In this document: positions 1 through 9,149 of the stretch, piece after piece
How positions within the stretch are numbered: the first letter of the stretch is position 1
Layout: each line of letters opens with the position of its first letter
Source of the DNA: Mesorhizobium neociceri
GTDB lineage: Bacteria > Pseudomonadota > Alphaproteobacteria > Rhizobiales > Rhizobiaceae
Assembly (NCBI RefSeq): GCF_013520985.1
Contig: NZ_JACDTY010000027.1
Coordinates: 1 to 64,000, forward strand
DNA: 64,000 nt
Direction: 5' to 3'
Position numbers and translations under genes: made by a program
Notes under the pieces: model-generated
The model's database searches: none
Seen by the model: only the letters and a program-made list of their open reading frames with translations
What the model was told of the DNA's origin: nothing

Positions 1-264
1 CGCTCAGGCGTTGGCGATCAATCGGCGAAACGGTGAGGAATATTCCTGTGCGCATGCGCCAAACTCGCATGCGCACTCGCGAAAGGGAATCCCAAGCCGG
101 ACTCTTATGTTAAACGGAAACCACTAGACGGATTATGAATTGGCAACTGTCACTGGCGACAGTCATGGGCATCGATGATTGAGAGTTTGCTGTGCTCCCG
201 CCCTTGAGGCGTTGCGATGCTACGGGTTCCGCTAAGACAATTCCTGGGACCAAACGACTAGGCC

Positions 265-351
265 TTTTGCCAGCGCGTGTTCGATGAGATATACGCCGAT
301 GCCGGTTGGGATCATGCCTCAGTTGAAGCCGAAGGTTGGTTCTTGATTGAA
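265..351 (+). pseudogene. Fragment of a small rhizobial protein family
   Basis: About 29 codons read as FCQRVFDEIYADAGWDHASV followed by EAE. This resembles the 'ICQGVFDQICAKRAF..ATKEAE' segment of the small protein encoded at 53837, so it looks like an internal piece of a paralogue. No start codon or proper C-terminus is present and the frame soon runs into unrelated sequence. Bases 1-264 show nothing I can support. Confidence 0.35.
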
Positions 352-593
352 CAACTAACCTCCGAATTTTGTATTCCGGTAATAATCGCCGCGCCTTTCA
401 GCACACGCTGGCGATGCTGGCGACGGTTTTCATCAGAGGGGAGGATTTGGTGACATACATTTTGTCCGCGAAGCTTTTGCCCGTCCAAGCTCCTAAACCT
501 AGCGTCTTGCTTTCATGAGTAACAGCGCACGAAGACGCAGATCGTGGTCCATTCAGCAAGCGCCTTTCGACAACCAGTTCAGCAGGCAACTAC

Positions 594-767
594 CTACTCG
601 ACCTCAAACATCCCCTTTACAGTGGCAATCGCCTCATCGAATGTTTTGTGGGGAGTGGTTATTCCGGTCTCGCCCAAACCTGGCAGCACTATGAACAGCA
701 GCCAACCCGTATCGGTGCGCTCCAGTTTGACTGACGAATTCACGGGTAGCGGAGGTTTCTTTCTCAA
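594..767 (-). CDS. Small hypothetical protein with a stress promoter
   Basis: The frame is open from 824, but a perfect GGAAC-N16-CGTT promoter occupies 822-798 on the same strand, so translation must begin later. The TTG at 767 (57 residues) or the GTG at 743 (49 residues) are the candidates. The protein is short, has a hydrophobic middle (TGWLLFIVLPGLG) and ends FDEAIATVKGMFEVE. I do not recognise the family. The promoter is the main reason to accept the gene; the start codon is uncertain. Confidence 0.5.
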   Translation of the reverse strand: MRKKPPLPVNSSVKLERTDTGWLLFIVLPGLGETGITTPHKTFDEAIATVKGMFEVE

Positions 768-797
768 TGCCGAATTGCCTTGGTTTGCCGGTGACTT

Positions 798-822
798 AAC
801 GGCGATTGGCCCGCTCTGTTCC
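798..822 (-). promoter_or_regulatory. EcfG-type promoter (perfect)
   Basis: Read on the minus strand: GGAAC at 822-818, a 16-base spacer, CGTT at 801-798. This is the exact -35/-10 arrangement bound by EcfG/RpoE2 sigma factors of alphaproteobacteria. It faces the small gene ending at 594. Confidence 0.65.
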
Positions 823-854
823 AATCAAATCACCTTAGCACACCCGCTCAGACC

Positions 855-1304
855 GGGGAGACCATCATCCATGCCAGCAACGCCACACAGGCGGCAAAGC
901 GGGCCGGGTACCGGGACTTGGCAATCCAGGTGCAGGGATCGCGCCTATTATCGAAGGTTATGGTTGCTGAGGCCATCGCTACAAGGCAGGCGGCAATTGC
1001 TCCACAAGCTTGGTGTCACCCAACAACGCATTGTGACCGAGCTGGCCAAGATGCCTTTGCTGACATCCGCAAGTCGGTGCAGTGGGGCCGCAGCCCGATC
1101 GACACGGAGCCGGAAAACGCCAAGCCGAACGGTGTCGGCAATCCGGTCGAGCTAGTGCCAAGCGAGATGATCGACGACGACACGGCCGGAGCGGTCTCCG
1201 AGGCCCAGCTTGCTCAGACAGGCATCCCGATCAAGATGCATGACAAGAAATCGGCGCTAGTCTGCGCCGTAAGCAAGGGGCACCCTCCACTTGATCTCTG
1301 GTGA
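855..1304 (+). pseudogene. Phage terminase small subunit remnant
   Basis: Terminase small subunits bind the packaging site of phage DNA and hand it to the large subunit. The frame starting near 855 gives NATQAAKRAGY then QGSRLLSKVMVAEAIATRQA, the conserved N-terminal helix-turn-helix pattern of the Terminase_2 family. At about 1000 the sense moves to the +1 frame (KLGVTQQRIVTELAKM). At about 1055 it returns to the first frame (FADIRKSVQWG, then EMIDDDTAGAVSE and IPIKMHDKKSALV). The two shifts compensate. There is no start codon, and the usual C-terminal IGKHLGMF is replaced by unrelated residues. No large terminase or other phage gene adjoins it, so this is an isolated prophage scar. Confidence 0.7.
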
Positions 1305-1321
1305 GAGCCGGATTCATCCCA

Positions 1322-1352
1322 AGCCCGCTGGCTCGCGCCGGCGGGCTTTTTT
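1322..1352 (+). terminator. Rho-independent terminator
   Basis: AGCCCGC pairs with GCGGGCT and is followed by six T residues. It lies just after the terminase remnant and was probably its terminator. Confidence 0.75.
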
Positions 1353-1483
1353 GTTTCCGGTGGAACATCAAAATCGCTGGCTAGTAGAGCAAACAGCGCT
1401 CATCCTCACGGGCGCTGCTTGACCAGGCCCGGAACCCTGGTCGGCCCGCGCTTTTGTTCCCTCGAAGCGCGGGCCATTGATAT

Positions 1484-1684
1484 GAGGCGCCATTTTTGGT
1501 CCCTGAGTGATGATGGGGGTGCGGAATTGCGGGTAGCCGCCGATATAAGGGTGCCGGAGCACTATCTGCTATACATGCCAACCACGGAATTGCCTACCGT
1601 TGCGAGGTTCGCTGGCGGCGTAATGATCGGATCGGTGTGAAGTTTACCGGCACCGAGCCAAAACCAAAGCTCCATTACGGCTAA
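1484..1684 (+). pseudogene. PilZ-domain protein remnant, frameshifted
   Basis: One frame reads MRRHFWSLSDDGGAELRVAA then IRVPEHYLLYMP. After a shift near 1577 the next frame reads YRCEVRWRRNDRIGVKF and ends KPKLHYG-stop. The pattern 'lP..f.L......yrC.V.WR..dRIGV.F' is the second half of a PilZ domain, which binds cyclic di-GMP. The N-terminal RxxxR motif is missing, so the remnant could not bind the ligand. It is broken by at least one frameshift. Confidence 0.55.
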
Positions 1685-1777
1685 GCCGACCGACGATAAA
1701 GCTTCTCCCATCTACCGCTTCGGGAGCAACTCGATTGCGGGCATTGATGGTCTCCCCGGTCTAAACGGGTGCGAGGC

Positions 1778-2032
1778 ATGGAACTTTATGAGCTTCTGGA
1801 AATTAGGACTAATGTTCCGGGGATGAGGTTTGTTGTGATCATGGATCCAGCCGACCAATGGTTGGTCTACGATGAGGTGGTTGGGGTGCCTACCGAAAGA
1901 GATGGAGAGGTTCTAGTCGCGCTGTCGCGGGAGGCTGCGGAACGTTTGGCATCAGAAGCGAATTTTTCCTGCGCGGTAGGAATGTTGGTTCGGCAGATGG
2001 AACCGGCTGGTTCGTACGATTTCGAACGTTGA
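1778..2032 (+). CDS. Small hypothetical protein
   Basis: 84 residues from ATG 1778 (a GTG at 1769 is an alternative). It is acidic and soluble, with no signal peptide or membrane segment, and no family I recognise. Codon use and the open frame look genuine, and a second small gene in the same direction starts 16 bases after its stop. Confidence 0.5.
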   Translation: MELYELLEIRTNVPGMRFVVIMDPADQWLVYDEVVGVPTERDGEVLVALSREAAERLASEANFSCAVGMLVRQMEPAGSYDFER

Positions 2033-2047
2033 TCGGCGACGCCGGCC

Positions 2048-2284
2048 GTGATTGGTTTTCATCTCCGATCTGTGGGAAGCAGCGCGGTGGATGACCATCC
2101 GAAAAACATTGTCTCGATTGAGCAGCTAAACGGCCGATGGGCTGTGCAGGTCATGGAAGACGGCGCGGTCACCCAGCATCTTTTCGAGACCGAAGACTTC
2201 GCGAGAAATTTTGCAGCTGGTCAATGGATAAGGCTTAATCCCAAACCGGCCCTGCCGAAGAGCAGGCGAAAGCCAAAAGTGTAA
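2048..2284 (+). CDS. Small hypothetical protein
   Basis: 78 residues from GTG 2048. The middle has a beta-rich look (NIVSIEQLNGRWAVQVMEDG) and the tail is basic (PKSRRKPKV). Family unknown. It follows the gene ending at 2032 closely, so the two may be co-transcribed. Confidence 0.5.
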   Translation: MIGFHLRSVGSSAVDDHPKNIVSIEQLNGRWAVQVMEDGAVTQHLFETEDFARNFAAGQWIRLNPKPALPKSRRKPKV

Positions 2285-2317
2285 TCTCGGTCAGCCATTG
2301 TTACTTGCCGCCACGGC

Positions 2318-2342
2318 GGAACAGGTTGTCAGCAGGCACGTT
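2318..2342 (+). promoter_or_regulatory. EcfG-type promoter (perfect)
   Basis: GGAAC 2318-2322, 16-base spacer, CGTT 2339-2342, 29 bases before the ATG at 2372. Confidence 0.75.
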
Positions 2343-2371
2343 GCTTCAAGGCGTAACCTTGGAGAACACAA

Positions 2372-2575
2372 ATGGACGACGATCTCCGCAGGAGACTTAG
2401 GGAACTCAGCGTCACTTTGCAAAATCGTGCGACAGGGCTCTCGTTAACCGGTTCTAGCGGCGACACAGCCATCCTCATGTCAGGAGTCGCGATCATCCTT
2501 GAGGCTTTGCTCGTCGTAGCCGACGAGGCCCGGACCCCACGCTCCGGCCCATCCGTCGCGCCCGACGCCGGATAA
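2372..2575 (+). CDS. Small stress-regulated hypothetical protein
   Basis: 67 residues from ATG 2372, with GGAG in the leader. The N-terminus is charged and helical (DDDLRRRLRELSVTL), followed by a mildly hydrophobic stretch (TAILMSGVAIILEALLVVAD) that could be a buried or membrane-associated helix. Family unknown. A perfect EcfG promoter ends 29 bases upstream, so it is probably a general stress response gene. Confidence 0.6.
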   Translation: MDDDLRRRLRELSVTLQNRATGLSLTGSSGDTAILMSGVAIILEALLVVADEARTPRSGPSVAPDAG

Positions 2576-2699
2576 ACATCTCCTAGGCCTGGAGAGGTTC
2601 AACCGCGACAGTGCATTGCTCTTGATGATTGTGGACAGGATCAGAGCGCCGAGTGCTTACCTCTCACCAGCAAATCGCTCGCCGGGAATTGGCTTTGTT

Positions 2700-3730
2700 G
2701 GCCTGCTGCCGGTTTTTCGGACACGAGGTTTAAGCTAACATAGCTTGTTCCTCGAACTCCACGGGGCTCAGATAGCCCAGTGTGGAGTGCCTTCGCCGAG
2801 GATTGTAGAAGCGCTCGATGTAGTCGAACACATCTGCCCTGGCGGCAGCTCTCGTCCTGTAGACCTTGCGGGCTACTGCGTTCGGTTTTTAACGACGAGA
2901 AGAAGCTCTCCATCGCAGCATTGTCCAGACGTTGCCCGACCGGCTCATCGAACACGTAATGCCGTGGTCGGCCATCAGGCGTTTGGAACTGGTCGCTCGT
3001 ATATTGCGATCCCTGGTCGGAGTGATGCAGCAGGCTGTCGGACTTACCCCGGCGCCAGATCGCCATGATGAGGGCGTCGGTGACGAGTTGGGCTGTCATC
3101 TCGGCCTTCATAGCCCAACCGACGACCCGCCGGGAGAACAGGTCGACCACGGCGGCAACGTAAAGCCAACCTTCCGCGGTCCAGATGTAGGTGAAGTCGG
3201 CGATCCACTTCTGGTTCGGTGCCGATGCCTCGAAGGCGCGGTCGAGGAGGTTGTCCGACACTGCCGCTCGCTCGCCGGTGTCCTTCGGCAGCCCACGACG
3301 CCTCGGCCGGGCACGCAGCCCGTTCTCCCGCATGAGCGGCTCGATACGATGCAGCTCGCAGGAAAGCCCCTCGGCCAGAACGCGTGCCAGACGCGCCTGG
3401 CGCCATAGGTGCGGTCGCTGCTCTTGAAGCTGCGGTCGATCCTGGAAATGAGAACCTCATCGTGCTGGGAGCGAGCGCTGGGGCTGCGGTTGAGCCAGGC
3501 ATGGAAGCCGACCGGGACGCGTCCAGCGCACTGCACAGCCATGCCACCGGCCATATGTTCCGGTGCCTCGCGATGAAAGCGAACCTCATGTCACGTCCCT
3601 CGCGAAGTAGGCTGCGGCCTTTTTAGGATGTCGCGCTCCGCCTTCAGCTCCGCCACTTCCTTGCGCAGCGGTCGATCGCTTGCGTCAGCGGCAGACGGAA
3701 ACTCAGGCTGGTTGTGCAATTCACTACCTT
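2700..3730 (-). mobile_element. IS3-family insertion sequence, decayed
   Basis: On the minus strand an orfB-type DDE transposase can be followed in pieces: MRFAFIARHRNIWPVAWLCS (from 3589), then a second frame (GFHAWLNRSPSARSQHDEVL, from about 3520), then a third from 3333 (NQKWIADFTYIW, then VVDLFSRRVVGWAM, LLHHSDQGSQYTS and DNAAMESFFSSLKTER). These contain the D, D and E catalytic neighbourhood of the retroviral-type integrase fold. At least four frameshifts break it. Only the last ~25 codons of orfA remain (LRKEVAELKAERDILK, about 3600-3680), so the 5' end of the element is lost. I could not recognise the terminal inverted repeats. Non-functional. Confidence 0.85.
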
Positions 3731-4550
3731 CAATCGAACGTAAAGTTCGCAAATCAGATGGGCCAGATGAGAGATCTTCGATCGGCGCCCCATAGCGACG
3801 ATCCATTCCCGGTGGATCGCCCGAAATCACCGCGCCGCGAGCGGCTAGCGGACTGGCTTCGTTGCCGACGCCACGCCGGAATCAATCGCGGTCCGCGGTG
3901 GCCGTAGTCGACACGGTGGCGACTGTGCTCGAGCGGGAATGGTGGCGCTGCTTCCCTGAGAGTCGCGACGAATCAGCGCCGCCGACGGGCTACATATTGC
4001 TGCAGGGCCGGGTTGGCGGCCGAGGTTTGAAAGCCACCGCCCGACGCTTCCTCGGCCAGTTGGCTGTGACAGGCAGATCCGCCAGAGAAGTCTTGATGAT
4101 GGGTATGGTTGGTGTGGTCGCGCGCCGTTTCAGCAAAGCTGCAGACATCTTTGCCACAAGGTCTCTAACTTCCATAGCTGGCGTCTCCTCCCGAGAAACG
4201 CCCTCCCGCTCATTGTCCATAGCACGGTTGCGAACCCCTCGCATTTAATTCTGACTTTTGGGGCATCTTGGCGCTTTCGCGCGCGGTGGACCTCGGTTCC
4301 AAATTTGGCACAACGGCAAAACGCGAGTTCCGCGCTCCTACAGGGATGAGACCGCCTCCCCACCCCAGATGACGAGGCAGACCTACCAGCAGCGGCCTGG
4401 AGGAAGCATCGCATGAGAGTAGTCCGACTGCATCAGACCTGCCGAGCCGTTTCGATTTCACAGCCCGAGCGTTTGGCCCCGTTTGCAGATGGATGAAAGC
4501 CGCGAGGAAATTGCTGATAACCGCCTCGTTGAACGCATTGACGGCAGAGC
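3731..4550. other. Region without a supportable gene
   Basis: Several open frames exist on both strands, for example 84 codons on minus at 3990-4244, but none has a convincing start, a family resemblance or consistent coding character. It probably consists of remnants between the IS scar and the duplicated block starting near 4555. Confidence 0.4.
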
Positions 4551-4554
4551 CGCG

Positions 4555-4919
4555 GACAACATCAACCAGCACGGCGGCCGCGGCTTCAACCTTGTCGGAT
4601 GATCAAGCCGATCCATGCGCTTCACAACGCGATCGCCGGGCGGAATGGTAGACCACGCTGCGCTTGTAACCGTTCGTATCAAGTGGTTCGAACAGCATTG
4701 TCATGCGGGCAAATCCTCAGCGAATCGGGACCAGCTTCAACAGCCGCCGTCTGGCAGCTTTCGCCCGCGCTTGCCCGGCTCGTATCCGGCTGCAGAGTGC
4801 AAGACTGATCGCAATCCGTGATTCTCGTTGAGCATTTTTTCTGCACGCTTGAGCGAGAGTTCGGCTCGCTTCGCGCGTTGTCGGGCGATCGCCATTTCCA
4901 AGTTCCAAAGTTCAACCAT
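4555..4919 (-). repeat. Diverged duplicate of the block at 56935-57323
   Basis: Both blocks share the same order on the minus strand: a small coiled-coil gene, then a short ORF starting MLFEPLDTNG, then a segment encoding a run like AAAVLVD. A core around the MLFEPLDTNG start (cacttgatacgaacggt against cacttgacacgaacggt) is nearly identical. The rest is clearly diverged. Confidence 0.6.
4717..4919 (-). pseudogene. Frameshifted copy of a small coiled-coil protein
   Basis: From ATG 4919 the frame reads MVELWNLEMAIARQRAKRAE then LSLKRAEKMLNENHGL. The continuation (ISLALCSRIRAGQARAKAAR) lies in the neighbouring frame that ends at 4717. The intact homologue at 57108-57323 runs through this point without a break, so a single indel near 4820 disabled this copy. 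Confidence 0.55.
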
Positions 4920-5002
4920 TCCTCGGCATCCTCGATTCTCATCCTTTTCGTTAGCAAACCATCATTTTCCGCTTTGGTTCCGATTGCTGTGAGCGGGGAT
5001 GC

Positions 5003-5173
5003 ATGACCGACCCGCTCGACATCCTCGCCGATCATCTGCAAGGCCTCGCCGATCAGGTAGCAGCTGCTCTACAGGATGCGCGGGGAATGCAAGCCCAACG
5101 CGATGGGTCACGCGTCGCAAAGAGTGCAAAAGTGGCGGGTCCGCTTGTCGAGCCCCGAAAGGCGAGAGGATGA
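5003..5173 (+). CDS. Small hypothetical helical protein
   Basis: 56 residues from ATG 5003 with GGGG in the leader. It starts MTDPLDILADHLQGLADQVA and ends VEPRKARG. It is helical, with no signal or membrane segment and no family I recognise. From here to 5600 I see no other supportable gene. Confidence 0.4.
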   Translation: MTDPLDILADHLQGLADQVAAALQDARGMQAQRDGSRVAKSAKVAGPLVEPRKARG

Positions 5174-5600
5174 CGAGGCTATAGGCCCTGACGTCGAACC
5201 GAGCGCAGATTTGAAGAGCGTGATCTTGTGACGCCGCATATCGCTGAACTGCGCACTGGTATCGCCTAGATGTCAAAACTCTGCCGCGTGCGCGAGGTGC
5301 GGCCTTATGTGCACTCCAGTAGTCCGGCTTACTTGGTGAGATGCGACACATGCCGAGCAAGCCGGGCTACGACCCTGCTTTCTGTATGTGGCCGGGCGAT
5401 GGGAAAATTACCGCGCACTCGGTGCGTCGCAACTACGACCGAAGTCCCTGTCCGGCTCGCAAAGGTCTGAAGTCGGAAACATAGGACGTCGTCATTCATT
5501 GTGAAATGACCGCCGGCTTTATGAGTCCCTTGATCGTCGGGTTAAAGTGCTCACCCGCACGCTGGCTTGGCGTGGCGGATGAGTCATTTACGGAGAATGC

Positions 5601-5846
5601 ATGCAACCGGGTAAGATCATAGCTGATGCGTTCGCTGCCGGTTTCCTGATCTGCATATTGGCAATTGTATTCATGCTTTTTGGCAAGCCACTTTGGCCGG
5701 AACGACACGTGCGAATGGTGATTTTCCCGCCCGCCCATAGAATGACCACCGCTGCCATTAAGACGACGACGCCCGAACTGCCAACCAACTTTGATCTGAG
5801 CAGGGCGGCCCCGAGACCTCCTACAAATTCGGGCGGGCCTTTTTAG
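5601..5846 (+). CDS. Small membrane protein, hypothetical
   Basis: 81 residues from ATG 5601 with GGAGA close upstream. Residues 9-28 (DAFAAGFLICILAIVFMLFG) form one membrane helix, followed by a polar tail. The 3' end overlaps an imperfect GC-rich hairpin and T-run at about 5805-5846, so the last codons may be non-native. Family unknown. Confidence 0.45.
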   Translation: MQPGKIIADAFAAGFLICILAIVFMLFGKPLWPERHVRMVIFPPAHRMTTAAIKTTTPELPTNFDLSRAAPRPPTNSGGPF

Positions 5847-5933
5847 CTAGCGTTAATATTCCATTTACTGTGCGCGCGCATGTTCAGATGGCGTGGCTAA
5901 GTTTTCTCGCAGGCAACAACTCGTCGCTCCTGA

Positions 5934-6200
5934 ACCTTTGGGAGCGAACTTTCGGTCGGTATCCTTGCCGAGAAAGTTCAACTCAGCCAATCGGCCCTGT
6001 CGCAGCATCTTGCCAAGCTCCGCGCCTTCGGCGTTGTCGACACTCGTCGCGACCGCCAGATGGTCTACTATTCCTGCTCGTCCGGTGCGGCGCGCGAACT
6101 GCTTGCCATGCTGGATAGTTTCCTGGCGACCGAAAGATCGCTCACGGGGCCGGGGCCGCATTACGTCGCCGAAAGACTGCGCCGGGCGCGAGCAGCCTGA
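5934..6200 (+). pseudogene. ArsR-family regulator, 5' part lost
   Basis: The frame from 5934 to the stop at 6198-6200 reads ELSVGILAEKVQLSQSALSQ, HLAKLRAFGVVDTRRDRQMV and YYSC. This is the helix-turn-helix and wing of an ArsR/SmtB repressor. The N-terminal helix lies in another frame behind an in-frame stop at 5931, and there is no start codon. The recognition helix is intact but the protein could not be made. These repressors usually control metal or redox genes; none adjoins it now. Confidence 0.7.
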
Positions 6201-6443
6201 GAACAGGAACCGGGTTTAAGGCGAGCCGGCTCATTTCATTCCGCTAGGGAAGAACGCAAGCTGTACCCATCAAGAATGAGCGTTCTCCAGCCTCTTGAAG
6301 TCCGAAAGTCCTAACGATCCGCTGGCCTTCCGCAAAGGCCAATGCGAACGTTCCATCTCGAGTGGCAAAGTCCCCATCGCGATTCGCCAGGAGGCGAAAG
6401 GGCACCTCTTTTCGAAATGCAAGGGACTGCTAATATACCTTGA

Positions 6444-6719
6444 GGGAGAGCGGGTGATAAAGCGGAATCTCAGAAGTCCAAGAAGGCCTATCCGAATAGC
6501 GATCGGTTCGCAGAGGACGGCAAGCGCCGCGACAGCGCCTATGATGCTGCAAAGACGACCATGGTTGCCGAGGCGGCGAAGTCCGCCTTCATCGCAGCGG
6601 CCTTAAAGGGGAAGAAGCCGATCCCTCGCGTCAAACTGCGGCGCCGTTCAATGCTCATAAGCGGCGCCTCCCTCGCTGCCGTTTTGGGTTTGTTGATGTA
6701 CTTGCTAAGCACGAGCTAA
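6444..6719 (+). pseudogene. Tail-anchored small protein without a start codon
   Basis: The frame after a stop at 6441 reads DKAESQKSKKAYPNSDRFAE, a lysine-rich helical middle, then a C-terminal membrane helix (LISGASLAAVLGLLMYLL) and STS-stop at 6719. A Shine-Dalgarno-like GAGGGAG sits at 6442-6448 and a GTG at 6454 is one base out of frame, so loss of a single base would explain the missing start. The coding character is good. The ATG further in would skip half the protein. Family unknown. Confidence 0.45.
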
Positions 6720-6846
6720 ATTAAGAGCCGGCCCGACACACCCGCCGGAGCGATTCCACGCATCAATAGCCGGCCCGCGCTTCCCTTTCCTCGCCTACGA
6801 AAAATTGTCCTGCCTGGAACATTTTGCCGCCGACAAAATTTAGCTG

Positions 6847-7960
6847 ATGTCCCCAGCTCGGATTTGCCGTTCAGCTCTGCCTGATGCGATATCCAGGCAG
6901 GGTGTTGGGACCGACGAAACTCCGCCTCGCGCAATGCTAAAGTACATTGCTGAGCAGATTGGCGCCGACGCTGGAAAGTTTGCGCTCTATGCACGCCGTG
7001 AAGAAACGCGTCGCGATCACATTGCTCGCTTGATGGTTTATCTGGCCGCGCGGAGCGCGACGGGGCACTGCGCTGTTAGCTGCAATTCAGGCGGCCACGA
7101 TGTCCGACGACGGAGGCGCGATAGCGAGTGCCACTGTCGCCATATTTCATGAACGCGGATCTCTTCTGCCAGCAATCGACACGATCGAACGGATCGGTCT
7201 TGCCGCCCGCGCCATTGCCCGTCGGCGGGCGGAGAGAACGCTGATCGAAGAAATTTCGGTCGATACGCTTCGATCATTGGACAAGCTGTTGGAGGTTGAC
7301 GCGGCCATCGGTCAGACGCGCTTTCATTGGCTGCGATCAGCGCCGGATGCGCCAGGTGCGTCAAACCTGGTCGGGCTGACCGAACGGATTGTTCCTGCGC
7401 AAGCTAGATATCGATCCGGAATTGCAGATGCGCATATCATCTGGACGGTGGGATCAGATGATCCGTGAGGGCAACGCCACACCAGTGGGCTGGCCAACGA
7501 CTTCAATGCCAGCCGTCGACACGCGCTGATCGTGGCGCAGATAATCAAGCTCGGCCAAAAGCTCACGGACGATGCAGTGTCGATGTTCATCAAGCTGATA
7601 GGTCGGCTGTTCTCGCAAGCCAATAACCGCAAGAAGCAGCGGCATGCAGGTCGGATACCGCCAAAGCGCTACGCATGTTCCTGGATACGATCACAGCGCT
7701 GCAGTCCGCAAACGATTATGGTCGGAACGCGTTGGAGGTTATCGGTCAGGAAGTTGAATGGCACCGGTTGCTTCGGATGAAGCCCGAGCTTGGGTCGATG
7801 GTCGAGGACAACGAGGCGTCGCCGTTAACCTTAGCAGCGGAGCAATATGCGACCGTCAACAAGTATGCCGGCGCGTTCCTGCAGGCGTTCACGTTCCGCT
7901 CAGCGCGCCGCCACGATCCCCCTATTGCGGCGATTTCGTTGCATGAAGAGCGAAGTTCTC
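6847..7960 (+). mobile_element. Tn3-family transposase remnant
   Basis: The pieces match the N-terminal (DUF4158-like) half of TnpA in order. First comes GTDETPPRAMLKYIAEQIGA, then FALYARREETRRDHIARLMV. After a frameshift near 7130 the sense continues in the frame from 7100 (TVAIFHERGSLLPAIDTIER, RFHWLRSAPDAP). Further frames hold KLTDDAVSMFIKLIGRLFSQ and NNRKKQRH near 7550-7640, and ITALQSANDYGRNALEVIGQ, KPELGSMVEDNEASPLTLAA and YAGAFLQAFTFRSARRHDP (7690-7930). The C-terminal catalytic half is absent, and I found no resolvase or 38-bp inverted repeats. At least three frameshifts; non-functional. Confidence 0.8.
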
Positions 7961-8319
7961 ACGCGCCACTCACGCGGCCTACACCGAACGGCTCTTGTCA
8001 TCCGTGCCGGAAATGGATCTGGACTGGCTTAGAAGGCTGCTGGCCAGCCGGAATATCTGACTGAGGGCGGCCAGGGTCACGGCCCTGCTGCTTATCGGAT
8101 GTCAAACGTGGCTAGCAGTGATGCAACTTCTGGAACCGGATTCGGCTCACGACCAAGATCTCAGGAAATGGCCGGCGTGCCGGCATCGGAGCCGAAGGCA
8201 CCGATAGGATTCCTGGCTCTTCTCGCTGATTTGATGACGACTCCATGCCTGTAGAAAAAGGAACGGCCCGGCTTCGCTCGGATCCATCGCGCCGGCAGTC
8301 ACATTTTCGGCTCGCCTTA

Positions 8320-8451
8320 TCAGCCGCTAGATGGCAACAAGCCGAATACAACCAGCAGGACAACGAAAATAGCAAAGGCAAACACCACCCCCCACATTAG
8401 CACCCGTCTCGTACCGCGCTGCGCTTCACTGCGAGATAAGTCTTTCGCCAT
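8320..8451 (-). CDS. 43-residue membrane protein, stress-regulated
   Basis: From ATG 8451: MAKDLSRSEAQRGTRRVLMW, one membrane helix (VVFAFAIFVVLLVVFGLL) and PSSG-stop at 8320. The N-terminus is basic, so it should stay in the cytoplasm. A perfect EcfG promoter lies 31 bases upstream (8506-8482), which strongly supports this short gene. It is too small for most gene finders. Function unknown; single-helix stress micro-proteins often modulate envelope complexes, but that is only analogy. Confidence 0.65.
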   Translation of the reverse strand: MAKDLSRSEAQRGTRRVLMWGVVFAFAIFVVLLVVFGLLPSSG

Positions 8452-8481
8452 AGCTCAGATCCTCGCTTCGGCTGAACTAGC

Positions 8482-8506
8482 AACGGGATTGCCGCTTTGA
8501 GGTTCC
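8482..8506 (-). promoter_or_regulatory. EcfG-type promoter (perfect)
   Basis: GGAAC 8506-8502, 16-base spacer, CGTT 8485-8482 on the minus strand, directly before the 43-residue membrane protein gene. Confidence 0.75.
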
Positions 8507-9149
8507 CCAGCTAGTTCGACAAGCAATCTTTCGGCGGTGGCGCGCCGCCGATCGTGTCGGTTGGCGGCAGGGCACGTGCTTCGCTTTCGGATAGGAGCGC
8601 ACGCCACTCTTTCTCTTGCGACATACATAGCGCAAGGGTTAGGAACGGCGCACGCAATATGCTGCCGTTGACAGCGGTGCCGACACACTACGGCGGTGTC
8701 AAACGGCGGCACCCGGGGCGAGTAATTCCGCCACCCGCCGATCTCTCTCGAGCGAGCGAAGAACCTCGCCGAGCATCCGCTACTGGACGCGCGTGGGCTG
8801 CAGTCTATTCCAATGATGGTCGTCGCTTTGTCCATGTGAGGATCCCTAGTAAGGCGTGACAGCTCGATACCGAATGGCACGGGGCGAAGTTTTGAGTATC
8901 CCCACCGATGGCTTCAAAGTCGACGATACCCGCTCTTTACCTTTGAATTTTCCGGATCATAAAATTGCCCCCCCCCAAGGTCGGTGAGCTGATCCGATCG
9001 TCCAGGCTGCTCGGGGTTGCGCACTTGCGGTTCAGCGGGTTGGGGTTCAGGCGCGGTTCTTGAGAAGCGGCCGGCAGCCCGTTGTCTGAACGCTGTGGTG
9101 ATCCTCCTGTCGAAGCCTGCTTCTAGGAAAGACACTAAGATCTCGATGA
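8507..9149. other. Region without a firm gene
   Basis: A minus-strand frame at 8914-9135 (73 codons, proline-rich, ending SKVKSGYRRL) and a 37-codon frame starting MSQEKEW near 8627 look mildly coding, but neither has a ribosome site or family support. A run of nine C residues near 8968-8976 lies in the first of these. Confidence 0.35.

Noticed and set aside
544-1155. A 203-codon plus-strand frame
   Set aside because: It runs antisense to the small gene at 594 and then through the wrong frame of the terminase remnant; only a short part (KLGVTQQRIVTELAK) is meaningful.
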